Of a DNA stretch of 64,000 bases, positions 26,099-36,662 are shown in pieces (the stretch's first letter is position 1; each line of letters starts with the position of its first letter). The position numbers were made by a program, and so were the translations under genes. The notes under the pieces are model-generated. The model made no database searches. It saw only the letters and a program-made list of their open reading frames with translations, and had not been told where the DNA came from. Origin of the DNA: an uncultured SAR86 cluster bacterium (lineage in GTDB: Bacteria; Pseudomonadota; Gammaproteobacteria; Magnimaribacterales; D2472); assembly GCA_902626385.1 (NCBI GenBank), contig CACOEZ010000002.1:62001-126000 (forward strand), read 5' to 3'.

Positions 26099-26947
26099 AT
26101 GAAAGTTGGAATTATTGGTTTTGGATTTGTAGGAAAAGCCTTGCGAAATGGCCTTAAGGATGAAGTTGATTGTATCGAAATTGACCCAAAATTGAGCACT
26201 AATATTAATGATTTAATAAATTATAAACCTGAAATTGTTTTCATATGTTTACCAACTCCAATGCATGACAACGGAACCCAAAATCTAGATTTAGTAAGTG
26301 AAACGATTAAAGAGATTAACGAATTTGATAGAGATGTATTAATCGTAATAAAAAGTACAATTTTACCAAAATACATAAAAGATATTTTAAATGTCAGCAG
26401 TAATGTGGTTGTTAATCCTGAATTTTTAAGGGAAAACTCTGCAAAAGATGATTTTATTAATTCAGAAATAATTGTTTTTGGTGGCCCTAAAGAAAATTGC
26501 AATAAATTAGCAAATTTCTATGAAAATTTCACAAATTGCATTTGCAAAGATTATGTTATCACTGATGAAATATCAGCTGCCTTAATCAAATATACAATTA
26601 ATTCATTTTTGGCATTAAAAGTTATTTTTTTTAATGAATTGAAATCAGTTTTCGATAATGTTAACGCAACTAATAATTGGTCAGATTTTGTTGAAGCATT
26701 ATCAAAAGATAAAAGAATAGGAAAATCTCATATGAATGTGCCTGGCCCTGACGGAAGGTATGGTTTTGGTGGCGCATGCTTTCCAAAAGATGTTAACGCT
26801 TTTATAAAATATTCTGAAGAAATTGACTCTGTGCTAAGTTTACTTAAAAAGGCAAATACTATTAATAATAATATTAGAGCACAGTATAATGATGTAACTA
26901 CTAGAGAAAAAGAGCAAAATATTAAGTTTAATAATAAAGAGGAGTAG
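26099..26947 (+). CDS. Short UDP-glucose/GDP-mannose dehydrogenase family protein lacking the C-terminal domain
   Basis: The 282-residue product has the NAD fold of nucleotide-sugar dehydrogenases (VGIIGFGFVGKAL, 3-15), IVFICLPTPMHDNG, VNPEFLREN, the central dimer helix and the catalytic cysteine Cys227 in GFGGACFPKD. It stops about 50 residues later. The usual C-terminal nucleotide-sugar-binding domain of the family (full length about 390-440 aa) is missing. Similar short forms exist, so this may be active with another substrate or partner rather than broken: no continuation in another frame is seen before tRNA-Leu. The start is the ATG at 26099; the frame runs open upstream through tRNA-Cys, which is not coding. 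Arginine codons are mostly AGA as in the core genome. Confidence 0.85.
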   Translation: MKVGIIGFGFVGKALRNGLKDEVDCIEIDPKLSTNINDLINYKPEIVFICLPTPMHDNGTQNLDLVSETIKEINEFDRDVLIVIKSTILPKYIKDILNVSSNVVVNPEFLRENSAKDDFINSEIIVFGGPKENCNKLANFYENFTNCICKDYVITDEISAALIKYTINSFLALKVIFFNELKSVFDNVNATNNWSDFVEALSKDKRIGKSHMNVPGPDGRYGFGGACFPKDVNAFIKYSEEIDSVLSLLKKANTINNNIRAQYNDVTTREKEQNIKFNNKEE

Positions 26948-26957
26948 TTTTTAAATA

Positions 26958-27044
26958 TGCCCGAGTGGTGGAATTGGTAGACACAAGGGACTTAAAATCC
27001 CTCGATAGAAATATCGTGCCGGTTCAAGTCCGGCCTCGGGTACC
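26958..27044 (+). tRNA. tRNA-Leu (TAA anticodon)
   Basis: The 87-base sequence is a class II tRNA with a long variable arm. The acceptor GCCCGAG pairs with CTCGGGT, the anticodon stem AGGGA/TCCCT encloses loop CTTAAAA (anticodon TAA), the variable arm is around CGATAGAAATATCG, the T arm is GCCGG-TTCAAGT-CCGGC, and an encoded CCA ends the gene. rfaH begins nine bases later. tRNA genes are common integration points, but no integrase or duplicated 3' end was seen. Confidence 0.95.
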
Positions 27045-27053
27045 ACTCATATC

Positions 27054-27533
27054 ATGAAAAATAAATGGCTTGTTGCCTTATATAAAATTAACGAAGTTAA
27101 GAGAGTAGAGAGCAATTTATTAAATCAAGAATTTAACTTTTATTTACCGAAAATAACTACAAAAAAAAATGATTTTATTGTTAAAGAAGAATTACTTTTT
27201 CCAGGTTATATTTTCGTCAACACAAGTTTTGAAAATTACTCAGCTCTTAAATATACAAAGGGTATAAAAAATGTTCTAAAGTTTGGTAATAACATACCTT
27301 ATATTTCTAGCGATGATATTAAAGCCATTAAAATGGCAGAAAAAAAATCACATACAAACCCAGTAGCATCAAAAATAAAAATAGGCCAAGATGCACTTAT
27401 TGCAAAGGGCTCTCTAAAAGGAAGTATAGTTAAAATATGCTCACTTCCCTCAAACGAAAGAGTTGAAATTCTTCTGTACTTTCTTGGTTCTCTTCGAAGA
27501 CTTTCTGTATCCGAAAAAGATCTTATATTTTAA
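27054..27533 (+). CDS. rfaH: RfaH-type transcription elongation/antitermination factor
   Basis: The 159-residue protein is a NusG paralogue. The N-terminal NGN domain (about 1-100) has KWLVALYKINEVKRVESNL and LLFPGYIFVN, as in RfaH (LFPNYLFVEFD). The C-terminal part has IGQDALIAKGSLKGSIVKI in place of a NusG KOW signature. RfaH binds RNA polymerase paused at ops elements and prevents Rho termination in long surface-polysaccharide operons. Here the gene lies directly before such an operon, whose leader carries an ops-like site (27620-27633), which strongly supports the assignment. NusG itself would be elsewhere. Length matches E. coli RfaH (162 aa). Confidence 0.88.
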   Translation: MKNKWLVALYKINEVKRVESNLLNQEFNFYLPKITTKKNDFIVKEELLFPGYIFVNTSFENYSALKYTKGIKNVLKFGNNIPYISSDDIKAIKMAEKKSHTNPVASKIKIGQDALIAKGSLKGSIVKICSLPSNERVEILLYFLGSLRRLSVSEKDLIF

Positions 27534-27538
27534 AAGTA

Positions 27539-27567
27539 TTGCCTAAAAAAACACATATGAATATAAT
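27539..27567 (+). promoter_or_regulatory. Near-consensus sigma70 promoter of the polysaccharide locus
   Basis: TTGCCT at 27539-27544 and a perfect TATAAT at 27562-27567 are separated by the ideal 17 bases. Transcription would start near 27574, giving a leader of about 110 bases before the MarR-type gene, with the ops-like site about 47-60 bases into the transcript. Confidence 0.75.
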
Positions 27568-27589
27568 ACGTTCAAGAGTTAAACGGTAC

Positions 27590-27612
27590 TAATTAAATCA
27601 TCTTTTTAATTA
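27590..27612 (+). promoter_or_regulatory. AT-only leader hairpin just upstream of the ops-like site
   Basis: TAATTAA (27590-27596) and TTAATTA (27606-27612) are perfect 7-base inverted arms with a nine-base loop, eight bases before the ops-like element. JUMPstart leaders of enteric bacteria also have structure near ops, but an AT-only stem in AT-rich DNA may be chance. Confidence 0.3.
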
Positions 27613-27619
27613 TTCATCC

Positions 27620-27633
27620 GTGCGGTAGCTATG
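27620..27633 (+). promoter_or_regulatory. ops-like RfaH recruitment element
   Basis: GTGCGGTAGCTATG contains GCGGTAGC, which matches the core of the enterobacterial ops element (GGCGGTAGCGT) except for the first G and the last bases. It lies in the untranslated leader of the polysaccharide operon, downstream of a strong promoter and about 90 bases after rfaH. GCGGTAG also occurs by chance inside two coding genes (22149, 44948), so the call rests on context as well as sequence. Confidence 0.7.
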
Positions 27634-27685
27634 ACCCTAGAACATTTTAATATTTAAATAGCTATTAGAATTTTAATAATCTCCT

Positions 27686-27997
27686 ATGACTAAGAATCGA
27701 AGCATTACAGAAGACCATTTAGATCTTATGCATCATATTCAAGAAGATGGTAAAGCATCTCAAAGAAAAATTTCTAAAAACACTGGCTTCAGTTTAGGAA
27801 AAGTAAATTATATTCTTAAGGGGTTAATAGATATTGGATTTATTAAAATACAAAACTTTAATAAGTCATCTCAAAAAATAAATTATATATATATTTTAAC
27901 GCCCAAGGGTGTAAAACATAAAACAGCAATAACTAAGAAATTTATTATCAAAAAGAAACAAGAATACGATAAACTTAATTCATACATTAAAAAATAA
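27686..27997 (+). CDS. MarR-type EPS-associated winged-helix regulator
   Basis: The 103-residue protein is a small winged-helix DNA-binding protein: LDLMHHIQEDGKASQRKIS, then the recognition-helix region TGFSLGKVNYILKGLIDIGFIK, then a basic C-terminal helix. It fits the family of MarR-like regulators found at the start of exopolysaccharide clusters. It is the first gene after the promoter and ops-like leader, so it probably tunes the operon it begins. There is no membrane segment or ligand domain. The start is ATG at 27686 with CTCC, not a typical Shine-Dalgarno, upstream. Confidence 0.78.
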   Translation: MTKNRSITEDHLDLMHHIQEDGKASQRKISKNTGFSLGKVNYILKGLIDIGFIKIQNFNKSSQKINYIYILTPKGVKHKTAITKKFIIKKKQEYDKLNSYIKK

Positions 27998-28002
27998 TTT
28001 TT

Positions 28003-28950
28003 ATGGAAGAAACAAATAATACTTTACATTCAAATGATCTTAATGAAGAAATAAATCTTCGAGAACTTATTTCCGTTTTATTTCAAGGAAAATGGATAAT
28101 TGTTTGTATTACTGCTTTTGCATCGATTTTTGGAGTTATTTATAGCCTCTACTTGCCAAATGTATATACATCGAAAGCGTTATTAGTACCTGTAAATTCA
28201 TCCAGCGGAATTTCTGGATCTCTTGGTGGTTTGAGTGGGCTCGCTGGAATTGCTGGAATAAACCTTTCTTCTGGCAGTGACGAGGGTGATTCTGCAAAAG
28301 CTCTTGAAAAGATAAAATCTTTGAGTTTTTTTGAAAATAATATATTAACAAATATATTTCTTCCAGATCTTATGGCTGTAAAGTCTTGGAATTCTGAGAC
28401 AAATACAATTACTTATGATGAAAGTATTTATAATTCAGAAAGCAATACCTGGGTAAAAGATGATTCCATTTCAGATCAAAAAATACCAAGCGCTCAGAAA
28501 AGCTATAGAGTATTTTTAATGCAGCATTTAGGCGTCAGTGAAGATAAAAAATCAGGCTTCATCACATTATCTATTCAACATCAATCACCATTTATTGCCA
28601 AACAGTGGACCGAGTTAGTTATAGATGAGGTTAATGCTTTCTATAGACAAAAAGCCAAATCAGAGTCAGAAAAGGGTGTTAGTTTTCTAAATAAAGAAAT
28701 TTCAAAGACTGGTTTATCTGAAATAAAACAAGCATTAGCTCAACTTCTTCAAGAAGAAACCAAAAATTTAACCTTGATTGAAGCAAATGAATCTTATGTT
28801 TTTGAATATATCGATCCTCCTGCTGTAATGGAAAGAAAATCAGCGCCTAAAAGATCTATTATTTGTATCTTAAGTTCATTTTTGGGTGGTATTTTAAGTA
28901 TTCTTATAGTCCTTATTAGACATTATTTTTTCAATAAAAAAGCTTTATAA
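28003..28950 (+). CDS. Wzz-type polysaccharide chain-length determinant
   Basis: The 315-residue protein has the layout of Wzz polysaccharide co-polymerases: a cytoplasmic N-terminus with INLRELISVLFQGKWIIV leading into transmembrane helix 1 (about 33-53), and a large periplasmic part. Helix 2 near the C-terminus (about 285-308) is preceded by the proline-containing VMERKSAPKRS. The glycine/serine-rich GISGSLGGLSGLAGIAGINL near residue 65 is common in EPS-type Wzz proteins. No C-terminal tyrosine kinase is present. It works with Wzy and Wzx in the Wzy-dependent route. It lies six bases after the MarR-type gene. Arginine codons are still mostly AGA here. Confidence 0.88.
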   Translation: MEETNNTLHSNDLNEEINLRELISVLFQGKWIIVCITAFASIFGVIYSLYLPNVYTSKALLVPVNSSSGISGSLGGLSGLAGIAGINLSSGSDEGDSAKALEKIKSLSFFENNILTNIFLPDLMAVKSWNSETNTITYDESIYNSESNTWVKDDSISDQKIPSAQKSYRVFLMQHLGVSEDKKSGFITLSIQHQSPFIAKQWTELVIDEVNAFYRQKAKSESEKGVSFLNKEISKTGLSEIKQALAQLLQEETKNLTLIEANESYVFEYIDPPAVMERKSAPKRSIICILSSFLGGILSILIVLIRHYFFNKKAL

Positions 28951-29029
28951 ATCTTAAGCTATATCATCATATTCTTAATTAAAAACTCATAAATTTAAAT
29001 TAACTGAGACCACCCTTCAAATTTAATAG

Positions 29030-30448
29030 ATGGATACGCAAAAAATAACCCAATCTTTGGAAGACAGCCTATCGTCTTTGCTTGGTCAAAAGGGTTGGAT
29101 AAATTCAGAGGAGAGCGCACCATGGCATAGAGACTGGTTGAATAAATATGGTGAGCTTCCGCTTGGAGTTGCTCGTCCGTCTTCAACTGAAGAGGTGAGC
29201 CAGGTTCTGAGTTTATCTTATAAATATGGTGTGCATGTTGTACCTCAAGGCGGAAATACAAGCCTTGTTGGCGGAAGCGTATTGGGCTTTGAAAACGGAA
29301 TAATACTATCATTAGATAGAATGAATGTGATCTCATCTATAGATGGAGCTAGCGGTAATATATCTGTAGAAGCAGGTGTTATTCTTGAGCATTTGCATCA
29401 GTTTTTAGAAGGCACAGATTTAATGTTTCCAATGCACTTAGGATCTGAGGGTAGTGCTCAGATCGGTGGATTAATAGCTACAAATGCTGGAGGTAGTCAT
29501 GCTTTTCGTTTTGGAATGATGCATGATTTGATTCTAGGATTAGAGGTGGTGCTAACTGACGGACGCGTATGGGATGGGATGAGGGCTGTGCAAAAAGACA
29601 ATGCAGGTTATCAGTTGCGAAAGCTTATTTGTGGCTCTGAGGGAACATTAGGAGTTGTCACAAAAGCAGTTTTAAAATTATCTCCTAAGCCAAAACAAGA
29701 GTTTACTGCTTTATTGGCAGTGAAAGATGCCTCTGGGTTGATAGATTTAGCTCAGAAACTAAAAGCAGAAGCTGGAGAATTCTTAACCGCAATCGAGTTT
29801 TTCTCGGATGTTGGTTTGGATATAGCTCTTAAAAATATATCTGATCTTATTTATCCATTACAAAGAAGAGCACCATTTTATCTCCTTTTAGAGGGAGGAT
29901 CAGGTTCAACAATAGTACCACTTGATAAAATACTTAACGATATCGTAAGGTGGGGTATGGATGAGGATATTGTTATTGATGGAACAATAGCCCAGTCTGA
30001 ATCTCAACGAGCAGTTTTTTGGCGTTTGCGTGAAGAGCAGTCTGAGGGACAGCGACGTCTTGGCATGCAACTTAAGCATGATATTTCAGTTCCGCCAGGT
30101 TCGATAGTTAAGTTTTTAAAGATTGCAGACGAAGAATGTCACAAAATTCTTAAAGATGTGCAAATTAACGTTTTTGGTCATATCGGAGATGGAAATATTC
30201 ACTTTAATTTATCACCGCCTAATGGAAAAAAAGACTTTTCAGGTCGTGAAACTGAATTTTCTTTCAAGATAGCTAGGCTCGCATCTGATATGAAAGGTAG
30301 TTTTGCTGCTGAGCATGGCCTCGGTCGTTCAAAAATTATTTTAGCTGATGATCTTCGTGATCCCATAGAGAGAGAAATGATGCGTTCTATAAAAAATTCA
30401 TTTGATGATACTAATCATCTTAATCCTGGCGTATTACTTAAACTCTAA
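29030..30448 (+). CDS. FAD-linked oxidoreductase, GlcD / D-2-hydroxyglutarate dehydrogenase family
   Basis: The 472-residue flavoprotein has a PCMH FAD-binding domain (PQGGNTSLVGGSV near 72, IGGLIATNAGG, GSEGTLGVVTKA). A substrate-binding domain follows, ending in FGHIGDGNIHFNL and AAEHGLGRSK, the metal/substrate motifs of D-2-hydroxyacid dehydrogenases such as D2HGDH, GlcD and Dld. The position before the UDP-GlcNAc(3NAc)A genes is suggestive, since WbpB-type enzymes release 2-hydroxyglutarate. Enzymes for D-lactate or glycolate are alternatives. Of 21 arginines, 13 use CGN codons, in contrast to the AGA-rich core genes, so this is where foreign-looking DNA begins. A 79-base gap separates it from wzz. 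Confidence 0.82.
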   Translation: MDTQKITQSLEDSLSSLLGQKGWINSEESAPWHRDWLNKYGELPLGVARPSSTEEVSQVLSLSYKYGVHVVPQGGNTSLVGGSVLGFENGIILSLDRMNVISSIDGASGNISVEAGVILEHLHQFLEGTDLMFPMHLGSEGSAQIGGLIATNAGGSHAFRFGMMHDLILGLEVVLTDGRVWDGMRAVQKDNAGYQLRKLICGSEGTLGVVTKAVLKLSPKPKQEFTALLAVKDASGLIDLAQKLKAEAGEFLTAIEFFSDVGLDIALKNISDLIYPLQRRAPFYLLLEGGSGSTIVPLDKILNDIVRWGMDEDIVIDGTIAQSESQRAVFWRLREEQSEGQRRLGMQLKHDISVPPGSIVKFLKIADEECHKILKDVQINVFGHIGDGNIHFNLSPPNGKKDFSGRETEFSFKIARLASDMKGSFAAEHGLGRSKIILADDLRDPIEREMMRSIKNSFDDTNHLNPGVLLKL

Positions 30449-30497
30449 ATTTCGTAAGACGTAAATATCAAATAACTATCTTAAAATATAAAGTGCT

Positions 30498-31772
30498 ATG
30501 AAGATAAAAGATTTAAAAGTTGCAATTATAGGCTTAGGCTATGTTGGCCTCCCTCTTGCTGTAGAGTTTAGTAAAAAATTTAAGACCTTAGGTTTTGATA
30601 CAAATCAGAGGAGAATAAATGAATTGAGATCAGGTAAAGACTCGACCCTAGAAGTATCTAAGACTGAGTTAGCAGACAACAAAACACTAAGTTTTTCTAG
30701 TGACGTTAATGATCTTAAGGATTTTAATATATATATTGTTACTGTTCCAACCCCAATAGATGATCATAAACAGCCTGATATGACTTATTTAATTAAAGCG
30801 AGTCAGATGCTAGGTAAGGTTGTTAGTAAAAATGACATAATCATATACGAATCTACTGTATATCCTGGCGCGACAGAAGATGAATGTGTTCCTGCAGTTG
30901 AATCTGTTTCGGGACTTAAATTCAATGAAGATTTTTATGTTGGCTATTCCCCCGAAAGAATCAACCCGGGTGATAAAGAACACAGAGTGACCAATATACT
31001 AAAAGTTACATCAGGCTCGACACCCGAAGCAGCCGAGATAGTTGATCAGTTGTATAAGACAATTATAATTGCCGGTACTCACAAAGCGAGTTCGATTAAA
31101 GTAGCTGAAGCAGCTAAGGTAATAGAAAATACTCAACGGGACGTCAATATAGCTTTAATAAATGAATTATCAATTATTTTTAATAAATTAGAAATAGATA
31201 CTCTTGAAGTATTAGAAGCAGCGGGAACAAAGTGGAATTTCTTGCCTTTTAGACCTGGTATTGTTGGCGGTCACTGCATAGGGGTTGACCCTTATTATTT
31301 AACTCATAAGTCTCAATCAGTTGGTTATCATCCTGAAATGATATTGGCAGGACGCAGGCTTAATGACGGAATGGGAAAATATGTAGCATCTCAGTTAGTA
31401 AAAAACATGCTAAAAAAACGTATTCAAGTTGAAGGTTCAAATGTGTTAATTATGGGACTAACTTTTAAAGAGAATTGTCCAGACATTCGAAATACTAAAG
31501 TCGTGGATATAATCAGAGAATTAGAAGAATACAATATTAACGTCAATGTAACTGATCCTTGGTGTTCTGGTGATGATGCTAAAATTGATTATGGTATAAC
31601 ATTAGAAAATAAACCTAAAAACGGAAGTTACGATGCAATAATTGTTGCTGTAGCTCATAATCATTTTAAAGAATTAGGCGCTAAAAAAATACGAGAATTG
31701 GGTGCAGAGAATCATGTGCTCTATGACCTCAAATATATTTTACCTAAGCATATGGTAGATATGCGTTTGTAA
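30498..31772 (+). CDS. tviB: UDP-N-acetyl-D-glucosamine/galactosamine 6-dehydrogenase (TviB/WbpO type)
   Basis: The 424-residue enzyme has all three domains of the nucleotide-sugar dehydrogenase family: [20 protein letters not shown] at the N-terminus, [31 protein letters not shown], catalytic Cys260 in [12 protein letters not shown], and the C-terminal [20 protein letters not shown]. The pattern is that of TviB/WbpO, which oxidises UDP-GlcNAc or UDP-GalNAc to the uronic acid. The next gene is a TviC-like 4-epimerase, as in Vi-antigen loci. UDP-GlcNAcA made here is the expected substrate for the WbpB-type enzyme two genes later. Confidence 0.9.
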   Translation: MKIKDLKVAIIGLGYVGLPLAVEFSKKFKTLGFDTNQRRINELRSGKDSTLEVSKTELADNKTLSFSSDVNDLKDFNIYIVTVPTPIDDHKQPDMTYLIKASQMLGKVVSKNDIIIYESTVYPGATEDECVPAVESVSGLKFNEDFYVGYSPERINPGDKEHRVTNILKVTSGSTPEAAEIVDQLYKTIIIAGTHKASSIKVAEAAKVIENTQRDVNIALINELSIIFNKLEIDTLEVLEAAGTKWNFLPFRPGIVGGHCIGVDPYYLTHKSQSVGYHPEMILAGRRLNDGMGKYVASQLVKNMLKKRIQVEGSNVLIMGLTFKENCPDIRNTKVVDIIRELEEYNINVNVTDPWCSGDDAKIDYGITLENKPKNGSYDAIIVAVAHNHFKELGAKKIRELGAENHVLYDLKYILPKHMVDMRL

Positions 31773-31780
31773 CAATCAAT

Positions 31781-31807
31781 TCAGAGCCTTCTTTGATAAG
31801 ACTCTGA
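31781..31807 (+). promoter_or_regulatory. Intercistronic inverted repeat between tviB and tviC
   Basis: TCAGAG (31781-31786) pairs with CTCTGA (31802-31807), with a further CTT/AAG pairing inside after one mismatch. It is followed by an A-run, not a T-run, so it is not a standard terminator for the plus strand. It could affect message stability or RfaH-dependent readthrough. Confidence 0.35.
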
Positions 31808-31835
31808 TATAAAAAAAATTTCAAGAGCTACTGTA

Positions 31836-34398
<2,563 letters not shown>

Positions 34399-34448
34399 TT
34401 TGGTCATAAATTTATAAAGATTTATATTCAATTTATAAAAATCATACA

Positions 34449-35546
34449 ATGAAATTTATTGATTTAGAAAAACAATTATCTCTGATTAGGGACCAAATTG
34501 ATGTGGGCATTAATAATGTATTTACGCATGGTAAATATATTTTGGGTCCTGAGGTTACTGAATTAGAAGACAAATTGGCTTCGTATACTGGAGCTCGTCA
34601 TTGTATAACTTGTGCCAATGGAACCGATGCGCTTCAAATATCACTGATGGCGTTGGGTATAGGTGTTGGAGATGAAGTTATCGTTCCAGGCTTCACTTAT
34701 GTTGCACCTGCTGAGGCTGTCGCCATTTTGGGAGGCAAGATTGTTTACGTTGATGTGTCATCTGATACATATAACTTAGATACCACTAAGATCGAAGCTG
34801 CAATAACTGATAAAACCAAGGCAATAATAGCTGTTTCTTTATTTGGACAGTGTGCTGACTTTGATGAAATCAATGAAATAGCCAGTCGCTATGAACTCCC
34901 TGTTATTGAAGACGGAGCTCAAAGTTTTGGTGCTTCTTATAAAGGTCAAAAGTCTTGCAGTTTGACAACGATAGCTACAACTAGTTTTTTTCCAGCAAAA
35001 CCATTGGGGTGTTATGGTGATGGCGGCGCAATATTCACAAGTGATGAAAGCTTATCAATAAAGCTTAGGCAAATAGCAAGGCATGGTCAAGATAAACGTT
35101 ATCATCATAAAATAGTTGGTTTAAATAGTAGGCTTGATTCAATTCAAGCTGCTGTGCTTTTAGCAAAAATGACGATATTTGATACTGAATTAGTTCAACG
35201 TGACAAAGTTGCATCTAACTATTTATCAAAACTATCAGGAGTTGGTCTGCATTCACTCCCAGATATTAGGCCATTTAATAAGAGTGCCTGGGCTCAGTTT
35301 ACAATTGAAATCAAAAATCGAGACGCAGTTCAACAATATCTATCCAAGAAGGGCATACCTACTACTGTTTACTATCCTATACCTCTCAACAGGCAGCCAG
35401 CGGTGGAGGATACCAAGTCATATCTCTCTGTTTCTGAACATGCGGCTAATCATGTATTGAGTTTACCTATGGGACCTTATTTAAAAAGTTCTGATCAAGA
35501 AATTATCATCGAAGAATTGACTGCAGCGGTTGAAAGCTCAAAGTAA
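34449..35546 (+). CDS. UDP-3-keto-GlcNAcA aminotransferase, WbpE/WlbC type (DegT/DnrJ/EryC1)
   Basis: The 365-residue PLP aminotransferase starts MKFIDLEKQLSLIRDQID, the pattern of WbpE. It has CANGTDALQISLMALGIG, DEVIVPGFTYVAPAEAV, IEDGAQSFGA, the PLP lysine Lys184 in FFPAKPLGCYGDGGA, and HGQDKRYHHKIVGLNSRLD. WbpE transfers an amino group from glutamate to the 3-keto sugar. Glutamate becomes 2-oxoglutarate, which in turn serves the WbpB-type enzyme. A 50-base gap with a hairpin separates it from the acetyltransferase gene, and the LhgO-like gene starts two bases after its stop. Confidence 0.9.
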   Translation: MKFIDLEKQLSLIRDQIDVGINNVFTHGKYILGPEVTELEDKLASYTGARHCITCANGTDALQISLMALGIGVGDEVIVPGFTYVAPAEAVAILGGKIVYVDVSSDTYNLDTTKIEAAITDKTKAIIAVSLFGQCADFDEINEIASRYELPVIEDGAQSFGASYKGQKSCSLTTIATTSFFPAKPLGCYGDGGAIFTSDESLSIKLRQIARHGQDKRYHHKIVGLNSRLDSIQAAVLLAKMTIFDTELVQRDKVASNYLSKLSGVGLHSLPDIRPFNKSAWAQFTIEIKNRDAVQQYLSKKGIPTTVYYPIPLNRQPAVEDTKSYLSVSEHAANHVLSLPMGPYLKSSDQEIIIEELTAAVESSK

Positions 35547-35548
35547 TA

Positions 35549-36655
35549 ATGGATTCAACAGATGTTGTTGTAATAGGCGGGGGTGTTGTTGGCCTAGCAT
35601 GTGCTAGAAAATTAGCTATTGCAGGATTATCAACAATCGTGCTTGAAGCAGAAAGCGGGTTTGGTCAAGGAGAAAGCTCAAGAAATAGTGAGGTGATCCA
35701 TGCTGGACTTTATTATAAACCTGGTTCTTTGAAGGCGAAGTTATGCAGGGATGGGCGCGAGTTACTATATAGTTATTGTCAATCAAGGAATATTAGTCAT
35801 TCACAGTTAGGTAAGTGGATTGTTGCTAATGGACCTGCTCAAATTTCTCAGCTAAAGAAAATAGCTTCAACAGCTAAGGCTAATAGATGCAATGAAGTCT
35901 TTTGGATGAGCGGTTCAGAAGCTCAAGAGCAGGAGCCAGAGTTAATTGCTGAGAAAGTTCTTGTATCTCCAAGAACAGGTATAGTTGACTCACATCATTT
36001 TATGCTCAGTCTTTTGGCAGATCTAGAGATAAATGGTGGCGTCTTTGTACCAAAAACAATAGTCGAGTCTGGTAAAGCCATTACAGATGGCATTTTGCTT
36101 AAGACTGGTGGTATAGATGATTATGAGATCAAAGCAAAATTTGTTGTTAATTCAACAGGTATTTTCGCTCCAAGTTTAGCAAAAAAGTTCGGTTGCCAAA
36201 ATGTTCCTAAATTACCAGCAAAAGGCTTCGCTAAGGGAAACTATTTTAGTTTGACTGGTAAAGCACCCTTTAAAAGACTTATCTACCCAGTGCCTGAGCC
36301 TGGGGGACTTGGAGTTCATCTGACATTATCTTTGGATGGTCAGGCAAGGTTTGGTCCGGATGTAGAATGGATTCCAGAGGTTAACTATATAGTTGATTCA
36401 AATAGAAAAATTGCTTTTAGTAAAGAAATTAAGAAGTATTGGCGCAATTTTGATTCTGACAGATTAACACCTGATTATGCAGGTATAAGAGCTAAAGTTA
36501 CTGACCAGCCTGAAACTTCAGATTTCGTTATAAGTTCAGCTGAAGATAATGGTGTCCCTGGCCTTATTAATCTATTTGGAATAGAATCACCGGGATTGAC
36601 TTCATCACTAGCTATCGCTGAAGAGGTAGCTAAAAAATTAAATATAAATTGCTGA
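35549..36655 (+). CDS. L-2-hydroxyglutarate oxidase/dehydrogenase-like flavoprotein
   Basis: The 368-residue protein has the DAO-type FAD fold (VVVIGGGVVGLACARKLA). The diagnostic stretch RNSEVIHAGLYYKPGSLKAK closely parallels human L2HGDH and E. coli LhgO (HNSGVIHSGIYYKP.SLKAK). ISHSQLGKWIVA and the C-terminal GIESPGLTSSLAIAEEVAK also match. Such enzymes oxidise L-2-hydroxyglutarate to 2-oxoglutarate, passing electrons to the quinone pool. It is two bases after the WbpE-type gene. Inside a sugar cluster the likely purpose is to recycle the 2-hydroxyglutarate released by the WbpB-type enzyme; this link is inference. An N-linked sugar or amino acid oxidase would be the alternative. Confidence 0.85.
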   Translation: MDSTDVVVIGGGVVGLACARKLAIAGLSTIVLEAESGFGQGESSRNSEVIHAGLYYKPGSLKAKLCRDGRELLYSYCQSRNISHSQLGKWIVANGPAQISQLKKIASTAKANRCNEVFWMSGSEAQEQEPELIAEKVLVSPRTGIVDSHHFMLSLLADLEINGGVFVPKTIVESGKAITDGILLKTGGIDDYEIKAKFVVNSTGIFAPSLAKKFGCQNVPKLPAKGFAKGNYFSLTGKAPFKRLIYPVPEPGGLGVHLTLSLDGQARFGPDVEWIPEVNYIVDSNRKIAFSKEIKKYWRNFDSDRLTPDYAGIRAKVTDQPETSDFVISSAEDNGVPGLINLFGIESPGLTSSLAIAEEVAKKLNINC

Positions 36656-36662
36656 GGTATAT

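Noticed and set aside
26958-27044. tRNA-Leu as the attachment site of an integrated island
   Set aside because: No integrase and no repeat of the tRNA 3' end were seen to the right within the window.
29030-30448. Calling the flavoprotein a D-lactate dehydrogenase outright
   Set aside because: The family is broad (GlcD, Dld, D2HGDH), and sequence motifs alone do not fix the substrate; context favours 2-hydroxyglutarate but does not prove it.
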